Positions 16,200 to 24,558 of a DNA stretch of 64,000 bases are shown one piece after another. Under the pieces are notes generated by a model. That model did not search any database. It was not told where the DNA came from and was given only the letters and a program-made list of their open reading frames with translations. The stretch spans positions 124,001 through 188,000 of the forward strand of contig CANMWG010000001.1 in NCBI GenBank assembly GCA_947501555.1. Direction: 5' to 3'. The translations under genes and the position numbers were made by a program. This DNA is from an uncultured Paracoccaceae bacterium. Lineage in GTDB: Bacteria; Pseudomonadota; Alphaproteobacteria; Rhodobacterales; Rhodobacteraceae. Within the stretch, counting starts at the first letter, position 1; each line of letters opens with the position of its first letter.

Positions 16200-19100
16200 T
16201 TAGCCCGACGGCAGCTCCAACGCTAAAGTTCGGCCGCGTTTGACATAGTTCAACGCGGCCTCACTAATTGCCGTGACCTGACCGCCGTCAAGCGTGCTGC
16301 CGACTTCAACCCGGACATAACGCCCGTTGCTCAGCCGAACCAAAGCACGGCGGGCATTGGGACGACCGTAAATGCCGATCAGATTGATGTTGCGCAAAGG
16401 CAAAACATCTTCCTGCGTTGCGGCGCGGGCGACCCCACCGGGAACGGGGGCGTAGTTCTGCGGTGCAACCGGTGCAGCGGTTTGCACCGGGGCTGCGGTC
16501 GGGGCCGGTTGAGCGGCGATATTTGCACGGGCTGCAGCGACCACGCTGTCAAAATTCTGTGGGCGGAGCGCTGGGCGCAGTGATGCGACCACGGCACGCG
16601 GCGTGGCATTCACAATTGACGCTGTATCTGGGGTCTCTGTCTCTGCTTCAATCCCCGCGATGATAGCTGTGATATCGGGTGTGCCCGGGTCAACCGACGA
16701 AACCAGCCCGTCTGGGCGCAGCGTTGGGCGCAAATCAGGTGCATCGGTCACGAGTGCGGGAGAGGTCGGATCCTCCAACGCCGCTAGCGAAACAGCGCCC
16801 GCTGTCGGAGGGTCCTGCGTTGCCACCTCATCGGTCAGGTCGGTTGGAACCTCCTCTTGCGAGGCAGGCAAGGCCGTCTCAGCGGGGCGCAGGGGCGGGA
16901 CGACCTCGGGGGCGCCATCGATGATCACAACACCTTCCGGGGCGGGGGCCAGCAAGGCCATCCGCTCAAGATCGGTAGGGGTCAATTCGGGGCGCAAGCG
17001 GATCGTCAGGTCGGGGGCACCCGCATAGACTATCGCGCCTTCCGGGGTCACCGTGCCTTCGGGCGTGGCCAGAATAAAGCCGTTCTCATCCACCGGAAAT
17101 TGCACTTCGGCAGCCGGTGGATCGGCAGGGGCCAGAAAGCTCAGGTCAGTTTCGTGGTCGGCAGCAGGCGGGACCAGCGGTTGTTCCACACGGTCAGGCA
17201 GGGATTCTGAAAACGGGACAATCAACCCATCGGTCGATGTGTCGGAAGGGACATCAACAAACCGCGGGGCGCGTTGCCAGACACCCGTAGCGGCATAAAT
17301 GGTTTCGGCTTCATCAGGGCTCAGCACCGTGCCACGTAAAACTGGCGCGCCGACTGTGGCCACGGCGATCTCTTCTTCCGGCAATTCAACGGGTGGGTCC
17401 GGCGGTGGTTGAACGGCCGCCGGAAGCGCGTCTTGCGCAACAGGTCCATTGAATGCTTCAGGGACGCTCAGGGCAGGCGCCGCAGGCTCTGACACAATCG
17501 CCAGATCTGGTGCGTTCACCGCCTCATCGGGGGCGACCGAAAAGCCAGCGATATCAATCTGTGGGATTGTTGGGGCTGCGGCCACGATCTCAATTGAGGC
17601 AGGCGGGGGCAGAACGGGGTCTTCCACCGGGCTTTGCACCGCTTCTGCGATCGTTATTTCGGGACTTGCCTCTGCAGCGCTGCCTTCGACGGTGCTGCCG
17701 TCAACGGTGCTATCGGTATCGCGGAAAGCGGACCATGCAACCGCACCCACGAGGATAAGGCTGGCAGCGACACCTCCGGCAATCCAAGCTGGGCGGCGCG
17801 AGGTATTTGCGGGTTCAACTGTCCGGAGCGGTCGCGATGCAGGGGCACCAAGCTGGGGCAATGGCGCGGCAATTTTAGGAGACGTGGTGCTCAGACGTCT
17901 GCGCTTTTTGGACTTGGCGGATGTGCGTTTCAAGACCTCTGGGATTGTCGGGTCAAAAAGCGGTGGCACAAACAAGACGGGATTCTCTGCCATAACAGGC
18001 GTCTTTGTGACTTCTGCGACGACCACAGGGGCAGGGGCTTCTACAACGGGTGGGTGATACTCTTGGGGAACAGCGTCAAACAAGATCGGCTGATGCAGTT
18101 GAGCGGTGGGCGGCTCTTGGGCAACCAAGGGTTCGGCCGCGACCTCAATTTCAGGTGCCTGTTCTGGTGCGGCAGGCTCCAATGCGGCAACAGTCGTTTC
18201 ATCTAGGTCTTGATCGACCGGAACGTCAGTTTGATTTGTGTCCTCGGTGGGCGCGTCCACCAGACCTTCAAGCGGCAGCAAAGGTTCCGCGTTCAGATCA
18301 AGGTCGGCGATGTCATCTTGCGCGGTAGCATCTTCAGGCAAATCAGATGTTAAACTATCCAACGCCTCTTCCGACTGATCCTCACCGACGGTGCCTTCGA
18401 CAACAAGGTTCGACGCATCCAGCTTTAGGGTTTCCAGCGAAGGCATAGGTTCATCGGTTGATTCAGGCGCATCGGTCTCAGCCACCGGTTCGTCAACAGA
18501 ATCCGATGCTGCAGCAGCGCCCACAACCTCATCTGGTATAGTGGGGATATCAGGCTCAAGCACAGGAGCAGCAGGGGCATCAAAAGCAGGCGCGGGGTCC
18601 GACACATGCGGCGCAAGGGCCGCGGCCAGATCAAAATCTTCGGACGGGGGGATCGCGTGTTCTGGCAGATCGAACACCAACAGGCGCGACTTGATACGTG
18701 TCCCAACGATCAACACAGGTATGGGATCACGTTCGACTGATCCCGTAGGCCCGAGGATCTCGGGCATCATGGTTGTCGGGCCAAAGAAAACTTCTTTTTG
18801 GAAGGTAAAGGGCTCTGGCACCGCAGCAAAACAGACAGGTTTGAAGCCATGAGCATGGGCAAAGACTTCGGCTTCGGTCAGGGTTTCGCGGGCAACGGCG
18901 GCAATATGGGTGCGGCCACCGAAACGTTCGCAGTCAATGACCAGCTCGTCCAGCGCATAGGGCGTGGCACCATCCAGAACGGCGTGGATATCAGCCTCGG
19001 TTGTCTGGGTGCTGTCGATGGCAAGATACTTGATCTGATCCAGCGGGATAAGCAGTTTGGTGCGCAACCCGTCGGGGGCGACAGCCTCTGCTTTGCGGCG

Positions 19101-19241
19101 CAAATCGGCCAATTGGGCGTCGAGATTCTTGGCCTCAACATCAGCGGTGCCGACGCGCTTCCAGCCGTGCTGCACGCGGTGCAGCATATCAATGCCTTCA
19201 AACGAAAGTGACAGTGCGAAGTTCGTGATCATCAAACGCAT
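16200..19241 (-). CDS. Large bitopic membrane protein with GspL/PilM-like head and PilP/GspC-like tail
   Basis: 1013 residues. Residues 1-200 look like a cytoplasmic actin-type GspL/PilM domain (LIPLDQIKYLAID near 65-77, ATPYALDELVIDCERF near 92-107). Residues 200-445 are a Pro/Ala/Asp/Glu-rich linker. KSKKRRR at 444-449 precedes a single membrane helix at about 484-506. A second disordered stretch follows with LRPxLRP repeats (LRPTLRPDGL, SLRPALRPQNF). The last ~65 residues, INLIGIYGRPNARRALVRLSNGRYVRVEVG, resemble the PilP/GspC homology region. This layout suggests an assembly-platform protein of a secretion or pilus-like machine fused into one chain. No other gsp/pil gene is nearby. Start uncertain (19241 or 19232); no clear ribosome site. 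Confidence 0.65.
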   Translation of the reverse strand: MRLMITNFALSLSFEGIDMLHRVQHGWKRVGTADVEAKNLDAQLADLRRKAEAVAPDGLRTKLLIPLDQIKYLAIDSTQTTEADIHAVLDGATPYALDELVIDCERFGGRTHIAAVARETLTEAEVFAHAHGFKPVCFAAVPEPFTFQKEVFFGPTTMMPEILGPTGSVERDPIPVLIVGTRIKSRLLVFDLPEHAIPPSEDFDLAAALAPHVSDPAPAFDAPAAPVLEPDIPTIPDEVVGAAAASDSVDEPVAETDAPESTDEPMPSLETLKLDASNLVVEGTVGEDQSEEALDSLTSDLPEDATAQDDIADLDLNAEPLLPLEGLVDAPTEDTNQTDVPVDQDLDETTVAALEPAAPEQAPEIEVAAEPLVAQEPPTAQLHQPILFDAVPQEYHPPVVEAPAPVVVAEVTKTPVMAENPVLFVPPLFDPTIPEVLKRTSAKSKKRRRLSTTSPKIAAPLPQLGAPASRPLRTVEPANTSRRPAWIAGGVAASLILVGAVAWSAFRDTDSTVDGSTVEGSAAEASPEITIAEAVQSPVEDPVLPPPASIEIVAAAPTIPQIDIAGFSVAPDEAVNAPDLAIVSEPAAPALSVPEAFNGPVAQDALPAAVQPPPDPPVELPEEEIAVATVGAPVLRGTVLSPDEAETIYAATGVWQRAPRFVDVPSDTSTDGLIVPFSESLPDRVEQPLVPPAADHETDLSFLAPADPPAAEVQFPVDENGFILATPEGTVTPEGAIVYAGAPDLTIRLRPELTPTDLERMALLAPAPEGVVIIDGAPEVVPPLRPAETALPASQEEVPTDLTDEVATQDPPTAGAVSLAALEDPTSPALVTDAPDLRPTLRPDGLVSSVDPGTPDITAIIAGIEAETETPDTASIVNATPRAVVASLRPALRPQNFDSVVAAARANIAAQPAPTAAPVQTAAPVAPQNYAPVPGGVARAATQEDVLPLRNINLIGIYGRPNARRALVRLSNGRYVRVEVGSTLDGGQVTAISEAALNYVKRGRTLALELPSG

Positions 19242-19303
19242 CTAGCATATTGGTGTTAATGGCAAAACGCGTTTGCCGGTGCAAATTAACACTACAGCAG
19301 AAA

Positions 19304-19330
19304 CCCGCCCACGCCAAGGGCGCGGACGGG
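19304..19330 (-). terminator. Rho-independent terminator of metY
   Basis: A 12-bp stem (19304-19315 with 19319-19330) and a 3-nt loop, 10 nt after the metY stop. On the minus-strand transcript all 12 pairs form, two of them G-U; on the plus strand the same two would be mismatches. This marks it as serving the minus strand. The following U-tract is short (UUUC). Confidence 0.7.
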
Positions 19331-19339
19331 ATCGTTCCA

Positions 19340-20632
19340 TCATGCGGTGGCTTTGGCCAGTGCTTGGTCTAGATCGGCGATCAAGTCATCGGCATCTTCG
19401 ATCCCAATGGACAAACGCACGATGCCCGGACCGGCCCCCGCGGCCTCTTGTTGCTCGGCGGTCAACTGACGGTGGGTGGTACTGGCAGAATGGATGATCA
19501 GACTGCGCGCATCACCCAAATTGGCGACATGGCTAAAGATTTCTAGATTATCGACCAGCTTCAAGCAGGCATCATAACCGCCCTTCACAGCAACAGTGAA
19601 CAAGGCACCCGCACCCTTGGGGCAAATTTTGGGGATCAGCTTGCTGTAGGGCGAGCTGTCCAACCCGGCATAGGTCACATAGTCGGTGCGGGGATCATCT
19701 TCGAGCCATTTCGCGATCTTTGTGGCGTTTTCAACATGGCGTTCCATCCGCAACGACAGGGTCTCAATGCCCATCAGCGTATAATGGGCGGCCTGCGGGT
19801 TCATGGTCATGCCAAGGTCACGCAGACCAATGGCAATGCCGTGGAAGGTGAACGCCAGCGGGCCGAATGTCTCGGCGAACTTCATGCCGTGATAGGCGGG
19901 TTCGGGTTCAGACAATGAAGGGAATTTGTCATTCGCAGCCCAGTCAAACTTGCCTGAATCTACAACACAGCCACCTGTAACAGTACCATTGCCAGTCAGG
20001 TACTTCGTGGTGGAATGCACGACCAACGTGGCACCATGTTCAATCGGACGGCAGAGGTACGGGGTGGCGGACGTGTTATCGACGATCAGTGGAATGCCTG
20101 CCTCATCTGAGATGGACGAGATTGCATCAAGATCGGTGATGTGCCCGCCGGGGTTCGCAATCGCCTCGCAGAACACGGCCCGGGTGTCATCATCAATGGC
20201 GGCCTTAACGGCTGCATGATCGTCAAAGTCCACGAAGGTGGCGGACCAACCAAAACGTTTGATGGTCTGGCTGAACTGGGTGACGGTCCCGCCATACAGG
20301 CGGCTTGAGGCGACGATATTGCGCCCCGGCTGCATTAGCGGAAACAGGGCCATGATCTGGGCAGCATGGCCAGAGGAACAGCACACCCCCCCAACACCGC
20401 CTTCAAGGGTTGCGATACGTTCCTGCAACGCGGCCACCGTGGGGTTGGTCAGGCGGGAATAGATGTAACCCACCTCTTGCAGATTGAACAAAGCGGCCGC
20501 GTGATCGGCATCGCGGAACACATAGGCGGTGGTCTGGTAAATCGGAACCTGCCGGGCGCCTGTCGCCGGATCGGGGCGGGCGCCTGCGTGAATTTGCAGG
20601 GTGTCAAAGCCGTATGTCGGGCCGTCTGTCAT
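19340..20632 (-). CDS. metY: O-acetylhomoserine aminocarboxypropyltransferase (sulfhydrylase)
   Basis: 430 residues. This PLP enzyme makes homocysteine (or methionine with methanethiol) from O-acetylhomoserine and sulfide. The N-terminus has YGFDTLQIHAGARPDPATGARQVPIYQTTAYVFRD, the middle has GGVGGVCCSSGHAAQ, and the PLP lysine lies in VVHSTTKYLTGNGTVTGG, all as in MetY. The PG..IRLSIGIED block ends it. The start was moved from 20689 to ATG 20632 because GGGAGAGAGAAA precedes it and family members start MTxGPTYGFDT. A terminator hairpin follows at 19304-19330. The VOC gene is divergent from it. Confidence 0.95.
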   Translation of the reverse strand: MTDGPTYGFDTLQIHAGARPDPATGARQVPIYQTTAYVFRDADHAAALFNLQEVGYIYSRLTNPTVAALQERIATLEGGVGGVCCSSGHAAQIMALFPLMQPGRNIVASSRLYGGTVTQFSQTIKRFGWSATFVDFDDHAAVKAAIDDDTRAVFCEAIANPGGHITDLDAISSISDEAGIPLIVDNTSATPYLCRPIEHGATLVVHSTTKYLTGNGTVTGGCVVDSGKFDWAANDKFPSLSEPEPAYHGMKFAETFGPLAFTFHGIAIGLRDLGMTMNPQAAHYTLMGIETLSLRMERHVENATKIAKWLEDDPRTDYVTYAGLDSSPYSKLIPKICPKGAGALFTVAVKGGYDACLKLVDNLEIFSHVANLGDARSLIIHSASTTHRQLTAEQQEAAGAGPGIVRLSIGIEDADDLIADLDQALAKATA

Positions 20633-20720
20633 TTTCTCTCTCCCATTCAAAACTGTTGGCGTTAGGTTTAGGGGCAAACCGGGGCACACTCAACGGCCCG
20701 CGCAATCAAAGGACAAAGAC

Positions 20721-21134
20721 ATGCCCGTACCCTTCCATCTGGCCTTTCACGTTACAGATTTGGAGGAAGCCCGAGAATTCTATTCCAATGCCTTAGGGGC
20801 AATCGAAGGACGATCGACCGACACTTGGGTGGATTTCGACTTTTTCGGGCACCAGCTGAGCCTGCATCTCGGGGAACCCTTCGCCAATGCCCCAACGGGT
20901 AAAGTCGGGGATCACATGGTGCCGATGCCGCATTTTGGGGTTGTGCTGGGGCTGGACGACTGGACTGCTTTGGCGGGGCGAATGGAAGAGCGGCAAACCG
21001 ATTTTATCATAGCACCTTCGGTGCGGTTCAAAGGCGAGCCGGGCGAGCAATGGACAATGTTCTTCCGGGATCCATCAGGAAACCCGATTGAGGTCAAAGG
21101 GTTCGCGGACCAAGAAGGGGTATTCGCAAGCTAA
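20721..21134 (+). CDS. VOC-superfamily (glyoxalase/dioxygenase-like) protein
   Basis: 137 residues with two beta-alpha-beta-beta-beta modules: FHLAFHVTDLEEAREFYSNALGA at the start and WTMFFRDPSGNPIEVKGF at the end. His (FHLAFHV), a His in GHQLSLHL and the Glu in NPIEVKG are in the positions of the VOC metal site. The start is ATG 20721 after AAAGGACAAAGAC, shorter than the open frame to 20601. This clade is usually annotated only as glyoxalase/bleomycin-resistance-like; the substrate is unknown. It is divergent from metY with an 88-bp gap. Confidence 0.85.
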   Translation: MPVPFHLAFHVTDLEEAREFYSNALGAIEGRSTDTWVDFDFFGHQLSLHLGEPFANAPTGKVGDHMVPMPHFGVVLGLDDWTALAGRMEERQTDFIIAPSVRFKGEPGEQWTMFFRDPSGNPIEVKGFADQEGVFAS

Positions 21135-21450
21135 TCTTTGTACGTGGGCCACGGCGACGTTGGACGGGCGATCCAAAACTTTCAGAGGGGTTAGTCCTGG
21201 ACGTCAACAGGCGCTCACTCCGGCAAAAGGAACATAAAGACTGCGTCCAGAACGCGTACATATGACGTAAGTACAGCGACATCATGGGCCGTTCCGGCTT
21301 TGAATGCTATTGAACGTCAGACGACTTTGACCTCCAGGTCATTAACTGACCCAAATCAGAAAAATCCGCAAAGCCACCTTTCGCGCGGATCGCCGCGAAT
21401 GGCGGGTGTGAGCCCAAAGTCACCGATGCTGCGCTTTGCACGAATGTGAG
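21135..21450. other. Intergenic region holding one copy of a 48-bp repeat
   Basis: 316 bp between VOC and methyltransferase genes. It contains the repeat copy at 21230-21277 and no convincing gene. Short frames across the repeat read LYLR-MYAF-T-SLCS on the minus strand; the same frame is open in the other copy, but neither has a ribosome site or family match. Confidence 0.4.
21230..21277 (-). repeat. 48-bp dispersed intergenic repeat, copy 1
   Basis: The reverse strand of 21230-21277 matches the plus strand of 30133-30180 at 42 of 48 positions, without gaps. The element begins GCTGTACTTACG and ends TCTTTATGTTC. Both copies are intergenic, about 8.9 kb apart, in inverted orientation. No transposase or flanking duplication was seen. 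Confidence 0.8.
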
Positions 21451-22191
21451 CTATGCAGCTTTTGTCAGCCGGGCGATTATCTCAGGGCTGTCACGCGATA
21501 GCGGCTCTCGCTTCCAGTTTCCGAAGGTTTCCGTAAGCAAAAGGCCGTTCTTGACTGCCATCGCTTCAATCTCGGCTAGTCCAACAAATCGCAGCGTGCT
21601 TTGTGAGATCAAAGTCCCGCTGTCGTCATTGAAGTCGTAACACTCTTCGAACGTCACGCGATCGCCATTGACCTTCAAAACCTCGTGGACAACTTGAACT
21701 GTTTGCCCCCCGCCAAGATCATAGGGAGGCGCGGCATGCTCCGGCATCCATCGAAACCAAGGTCTGACGGCCGGATTGCGAGTTTCAAACCAAAACGATC
21801 CATTGCGATGCAACCGCTTCTTAACCGCCTCAAACAGAGCCGAAATTTGAGTGTCTTCCAAAAGATATTGGAACGCGTGGCCAGTCATGATCGCTGCATC
21901 GAATTTTGGAATATCGTCCAAATCGGATACCAACCCTGTCACCCAGTTTACTGATCGAGCGCCATCCTTCTGCATCGCACTGGCGATCATCTGGGGCGCG
22001 GGATCGATCGCTGTCACCTGATATCCGCGCCCCGCGAGGTCGAGCGCCAAGGTTCCTGTGCCGCACCCAATATCAAGGATAGTTGCGGGCGTTTCTGGAA
22101 GTTCTGCAATATAGAAGTCGAAGTCTTCGCGAGAGGAGTTAATCGCGTCGTACAGTTCAACGAGTTTAGAATTTTGATACAAAGCGTCCAT
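21451..22191 (-). CDS. Class I SAM-dependent methyltransferase
   Basis: 246 residues, Rossmann-type methyltransferase. Motif I is ILDIGCGTGTLALDLAGRG near residues 38-56, the acidic loop is VTAIDPAPQMI, and motif IV is FDAAIMTGHAFQYL. The C-terminal beta sheet (ALYDF-type ...GDRVTFEECYDFNDDSGTLISQSTLRFVG) resembles small-molecule methyltransferases with a Methyltransf_25/11 core. It starts at ATG 22191. The substrate cannot be read from sequence. It lies divergent to the orphan ectC gene; base composition is slightly more A+T-rich than the housekeeping genes. Confidence 0.85.
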   Translation of the reverse strand: MDALYQNSKLVELYDAINSSREDFDFYIAELPETPATILDIGCGTGTLALDLAGRGYQVTAIDPAPQMIASAMQKDGARSVNWVTGLVSDLDDIPKFDAAIMTGHAFQYLLEDTQISALFEAVKKRLHRNGSFWFETRNPAVRPWFRWMPEHAAPPYDLGGGQTVQVVHEVLKVNGDRVTFEECYDFNDDSGTLISQSTLRFVGLAEIEAMAVKNGLLLTETFGNWKREPLSRDSPEIIARLTKAA

Positions 22192-22390
22192 TCGCGGTAG
22201 TCTAAAGGCGTGGCTGGTATGATGAAAGCCGACATTGATCTTGGATCACAGAAAGCGCGTTTTGTCCCATAAAATAGTCATCCATGTTATGGAAACGCGC
22301 TGCGACGCTGTGAGCGCCAGCTTCTCTCTCGACACGTCCAAGCGCAGTGCCGCATACTTTAACACACTTAATTACCAAATTGGAAAAGTG

Positions 22391-22780
22391 ATGATTGTTC
22401 GCAAGTTGACCGACATCTTAAACACTTGGCGACATGCCTGCGGTAAGGGCTGGGAGAGCCGCCGTATCGTCTTAGCAGATGACAAAATGGGTTACTCCAT
22501 GCACGACACTTTGGTTAAAGAAGGCGCAGAACTCTATCTGGAGTATAAAAACCACCTAGAGGCGAATTATTGCATCGAGGGGGTTGGCGAAGTTGAAAAT
22601 GTTGCGACTGGAGAGATCCATCCTATCCAGCCAGGAACGATGTATGCTTTGGACAATCACGACAAGCATATCTTGCGTGCCATCAAAGGCGACTTGCGCC
22701 TGATATGCGCATTCTCGCCGCCTCTATCTGGTCGCGAAACCCATGATTCTGACGGCAGCTATAATACGGCCAAAAGTTAG
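22391..22780 (+). CDS. ectC: Orphan L-ectoine synthase
   Basis: 129 residues, the normal EctC length. EctC is a cupin that closes N-gamma-acetyl-diaminobutyrate into the compatible solute ectoine. The protein begins MIVRKLTDIL and holds EANYCIEGVGEVE, YALDNHDKHILRA and DGSY, all family signatures. By direct count Glu57, Tyr85 and His93, the iron ligands described for the Paenibacillus lautus enzyme, are conserved. ATG 22391 fits the family start; the frame extends to 22235 without support. No ectA, ectB or ectD is in the window. Orphan EctC proteins are known and some can use ectoine-related substrates. The AAC(3) gene follows after 121 bp on the same strand. Confidence 0.92.
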   Translation: MIVRKLTDILNTWRHACGKGWESRRIVLADDKMGYSMHDTLVKEGAELYLEYKNHLEANYCIEGVGEVENVATGEIHPIQPGTMYALDNHDKHILRAIKGDLRLICAFSPPLSGRETHDSDGSYNTAKS

Positions 22781-22901
22781 GGCTTTGGGCCGTTCGTTTC
22801 GATGCGCCACGGGAATGCTCCACGCTAACAAAGCAGCTAATATCCGCAATGAGCCCACTTTGCCGGATGTTGCATCCGCAGAAATGGTGATATTCAGGCG
22901 T

Positions 22902-23705
22902 ATGGCTGCCACATTTCATACCCAGACAAGCCTTCTCAATGATCTTATCTCGCTCGGCGTTCACGCGGGAGACGGGCTTTTTGTACATGGCTCGATGAGT
23001 GCCGTAGGCGCTACCGTTGGCGGTGCCCGAACAATCGTGGAAAGCCTACTGAAGGCGGTGGGTGGAACAGGTCTTGTGGGAATGCCCGGTTTCTCTTCCG
23101 ACGCCTACTTTCCTGCTGGAGTTGATCCGTCCCGCTTAACCCAAGACCACATTGCCGAAATTGAAGACGCGGTTCCCGGTTTCGATGTAGCGAAATCCCC
23201 AACGTCTGGCATGGGTGTCATTGCAGAGACTTTCAGAACCTGGCCAGGAACCCAACGCAGCGACCACCCGGCTGTATCGATCTGCCTCAATGGTAAGAAA
23301 GCAAACGACTTTCTCAAGGAACACAGCCTCGCGTGGGCAACGGGAGAGAGAACGCCCCTTGGCAAACTCTGTGATCGTCATGCCATGAAGATCTTGCTGA
23401 TCGGGGTCGGCTGGAACCGATGCTCAGCCCTTCATACAGCCGAGACCTTTGCACCACACAAGCGGACCAAGACACGGCGGTTCAAGAATGGTGGACCCAA
23501 CGGATCATGGATCGAAACACCCGATGTAGCAGATGATATGAATCGGCTGTTTCCGGCACTTGGTGAGGCGTTCGAAAGGACCCGCGGTGTTTCTTCCGGA
23601 AAATTCGGAGGTGCCGAATGCAAGGTATGCGATTTTCGATCTCTCGTCGATTTCGCCTCTGACTGGATTGACTGCGCCAACAAACGAAGCGGTGATATTA
23701 GATAA
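22902..23705 (+). CDS. AAC(3)-family N-acetyltransferase
   Basis: 267 residues. Begins MAATFHTQTSLLNDLISLGVHAGDGLFVHGSMSAVG, then GGARTIVESLLKAVGGTGLVGMPGF and SPTSGMGVIAETFRTWPGTQRSDHPAVS, the order seen in aminoglycoside 3-N-acetyltransferases and their YokD-like relatives. HTAE and FKNGG blocks follow. These enzymes transfer acetyl from acetyl-CoA to an amine; housekeeping-type members need not give resistance. ATG 22902 was chosen over 22884 and 22743 by family alignment; AGG lies 6 nt upstream. It follows ectC and could act on a diamine or amine. Resistance is not implied. Confidence 0.85.
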   Translation: MAATFHTQTSLLNDLISLGVHAGDGLFVHGSMSAVGATVGGARTIVESLLKAVGGTGLVGMPGFSSDAYFPAGVDPSRLTQDHIAEIEDAVPGFDVAKSPTSGMGVIAETFRTWPGTQRSDHPAVSICLNGKKANDFLKEHSLAWATGERTPLGKLCDRHAMKILLIGVGWNRCSALHTAETFAPHKRTKTRRFKNGGPNGSWIETPDVADDMNRLFPALGEAFERTRGVSSGKFGGAECKVCDFRSLVDFASDWIDCANKRSGDIR

Positions 23706-24086
23706 AGGAACTGTGCTGCCCAATGGCAGCTTCGTCCGCGTTGCTGCCGTTGGTATTGGTCGCGGCGAAGTTCCGGTTTGGGTCAGAAATGATTGATGTC
23801 TGGGCCAGTATTGCTTGAGGCGGTCAGCTGATCAGATTCAGAAAATCGACGGCATCTAGTCAAAGATGTGGGGCACTCCACAGTGACATGGTGATGGTGT
23901 CAGCCACGTCTTCAGTTGGATTGTTGCTTTATGAGGAGAGAGCAACCGTGGGGGAATGGCAGCGACAACCGGCTTCGAGCCCCATGTTCATTCCGACTTC
24001 GACATGGCAAAAGTCCGCCAACCCTGCTTGACAACCGTGTACCACGTCATGAACCTAACGGTCTGAAATTTGTGGGAGGATAAAAA
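23706..24086. other. Intergenic region without recognised gene
   Basis: 381 bp. No frame longer than about 60 codons with a ribosome site was found, and no tRNA, terminator hairpin or transposase remnant could be identified by eye. The last 40 bp should contain the promoter of the exported-protein pair downstream. Confidence 0.4.
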
Positions 24087-24554
24087 ATGAAGAAACTGCT
24101 ATTTGCAGCCTTAGTAACATTCGCCGGACCCTCGTTTGCCGATGATTTCCTCGACACGCAATACGGCCCTTATGGGTGGGAAGTTCATCTGTTGCGCGCC
24201 ACTGTCGCTAACGACGTTCTGACCGTAGCATTCATGATCGAAAATACCGGGTCCTCTTCTGAAAGTATGGATTCGATGGATGTTACTGAAGTCGCGTACA
24301 CAACCAATGACAAAAAATACCCAGTGCTGACAGATGTGAACGGTCAGTATCTGGCGTCGACAATTACATATGAACAGAATCAAGATGGTAGCCTGTTCAG
24401 AGCGCCAGATATTGATCAGAACGAAATCTATTTTTCAAAGGAAGAACGACAGGTCGGCTGGGTAAAATTCGAGGCCCCGGCTGACGTAGATTGGCCGATT
24501 GATCTGTCACTGCCAGGTGTATCGCCGTTCACAATTTCCAAACCGGCAGAGTAG
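24087..24554 (+). CDS. Exported protein of unknown function
   Basis: 155 residues with a clear signal peptide, MKKLLFAALVTFAGPSFA, cut before DDFLDT. The mature part is acidic and beta-rich (WEVHLLRATVANDVLTVAFMIENTG, VGWVKFEAPADVDWPIDL), like an immunoglobulin-type or DUF4352-like fold; this resemblance is weak. GGGAGGATAAAAA gives a strong ribosome site. It is followed after 4 bp by the OmpA-family gene, so the two form an operon, and a periplasmic role linked to the envelope is likely. I do not recognise the family. Confidence 0.7.
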   Translation: MKKLLFAALVTFAGPSFADDFLDTQYGPYGWEVHLLRATVANDVLTVAFMIENTGSSSESMDSMDVTEVAYTTNDKKYPVLTDVNGQYLASTITYEQNQDGSLFRAPDIDQNEIYFSKEERQVGWVKFEAPADVDWPIDLSLPGVSPFTISKPAE

Positions 24555-24558
24555 TTTC

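Noticed and set aside
22902..23705. Aminoglycoside resistance gene
   Set aside because: The family includes many chromosomal enzymes with other or unknown substrates; sequence alone does not support a resistance claim.
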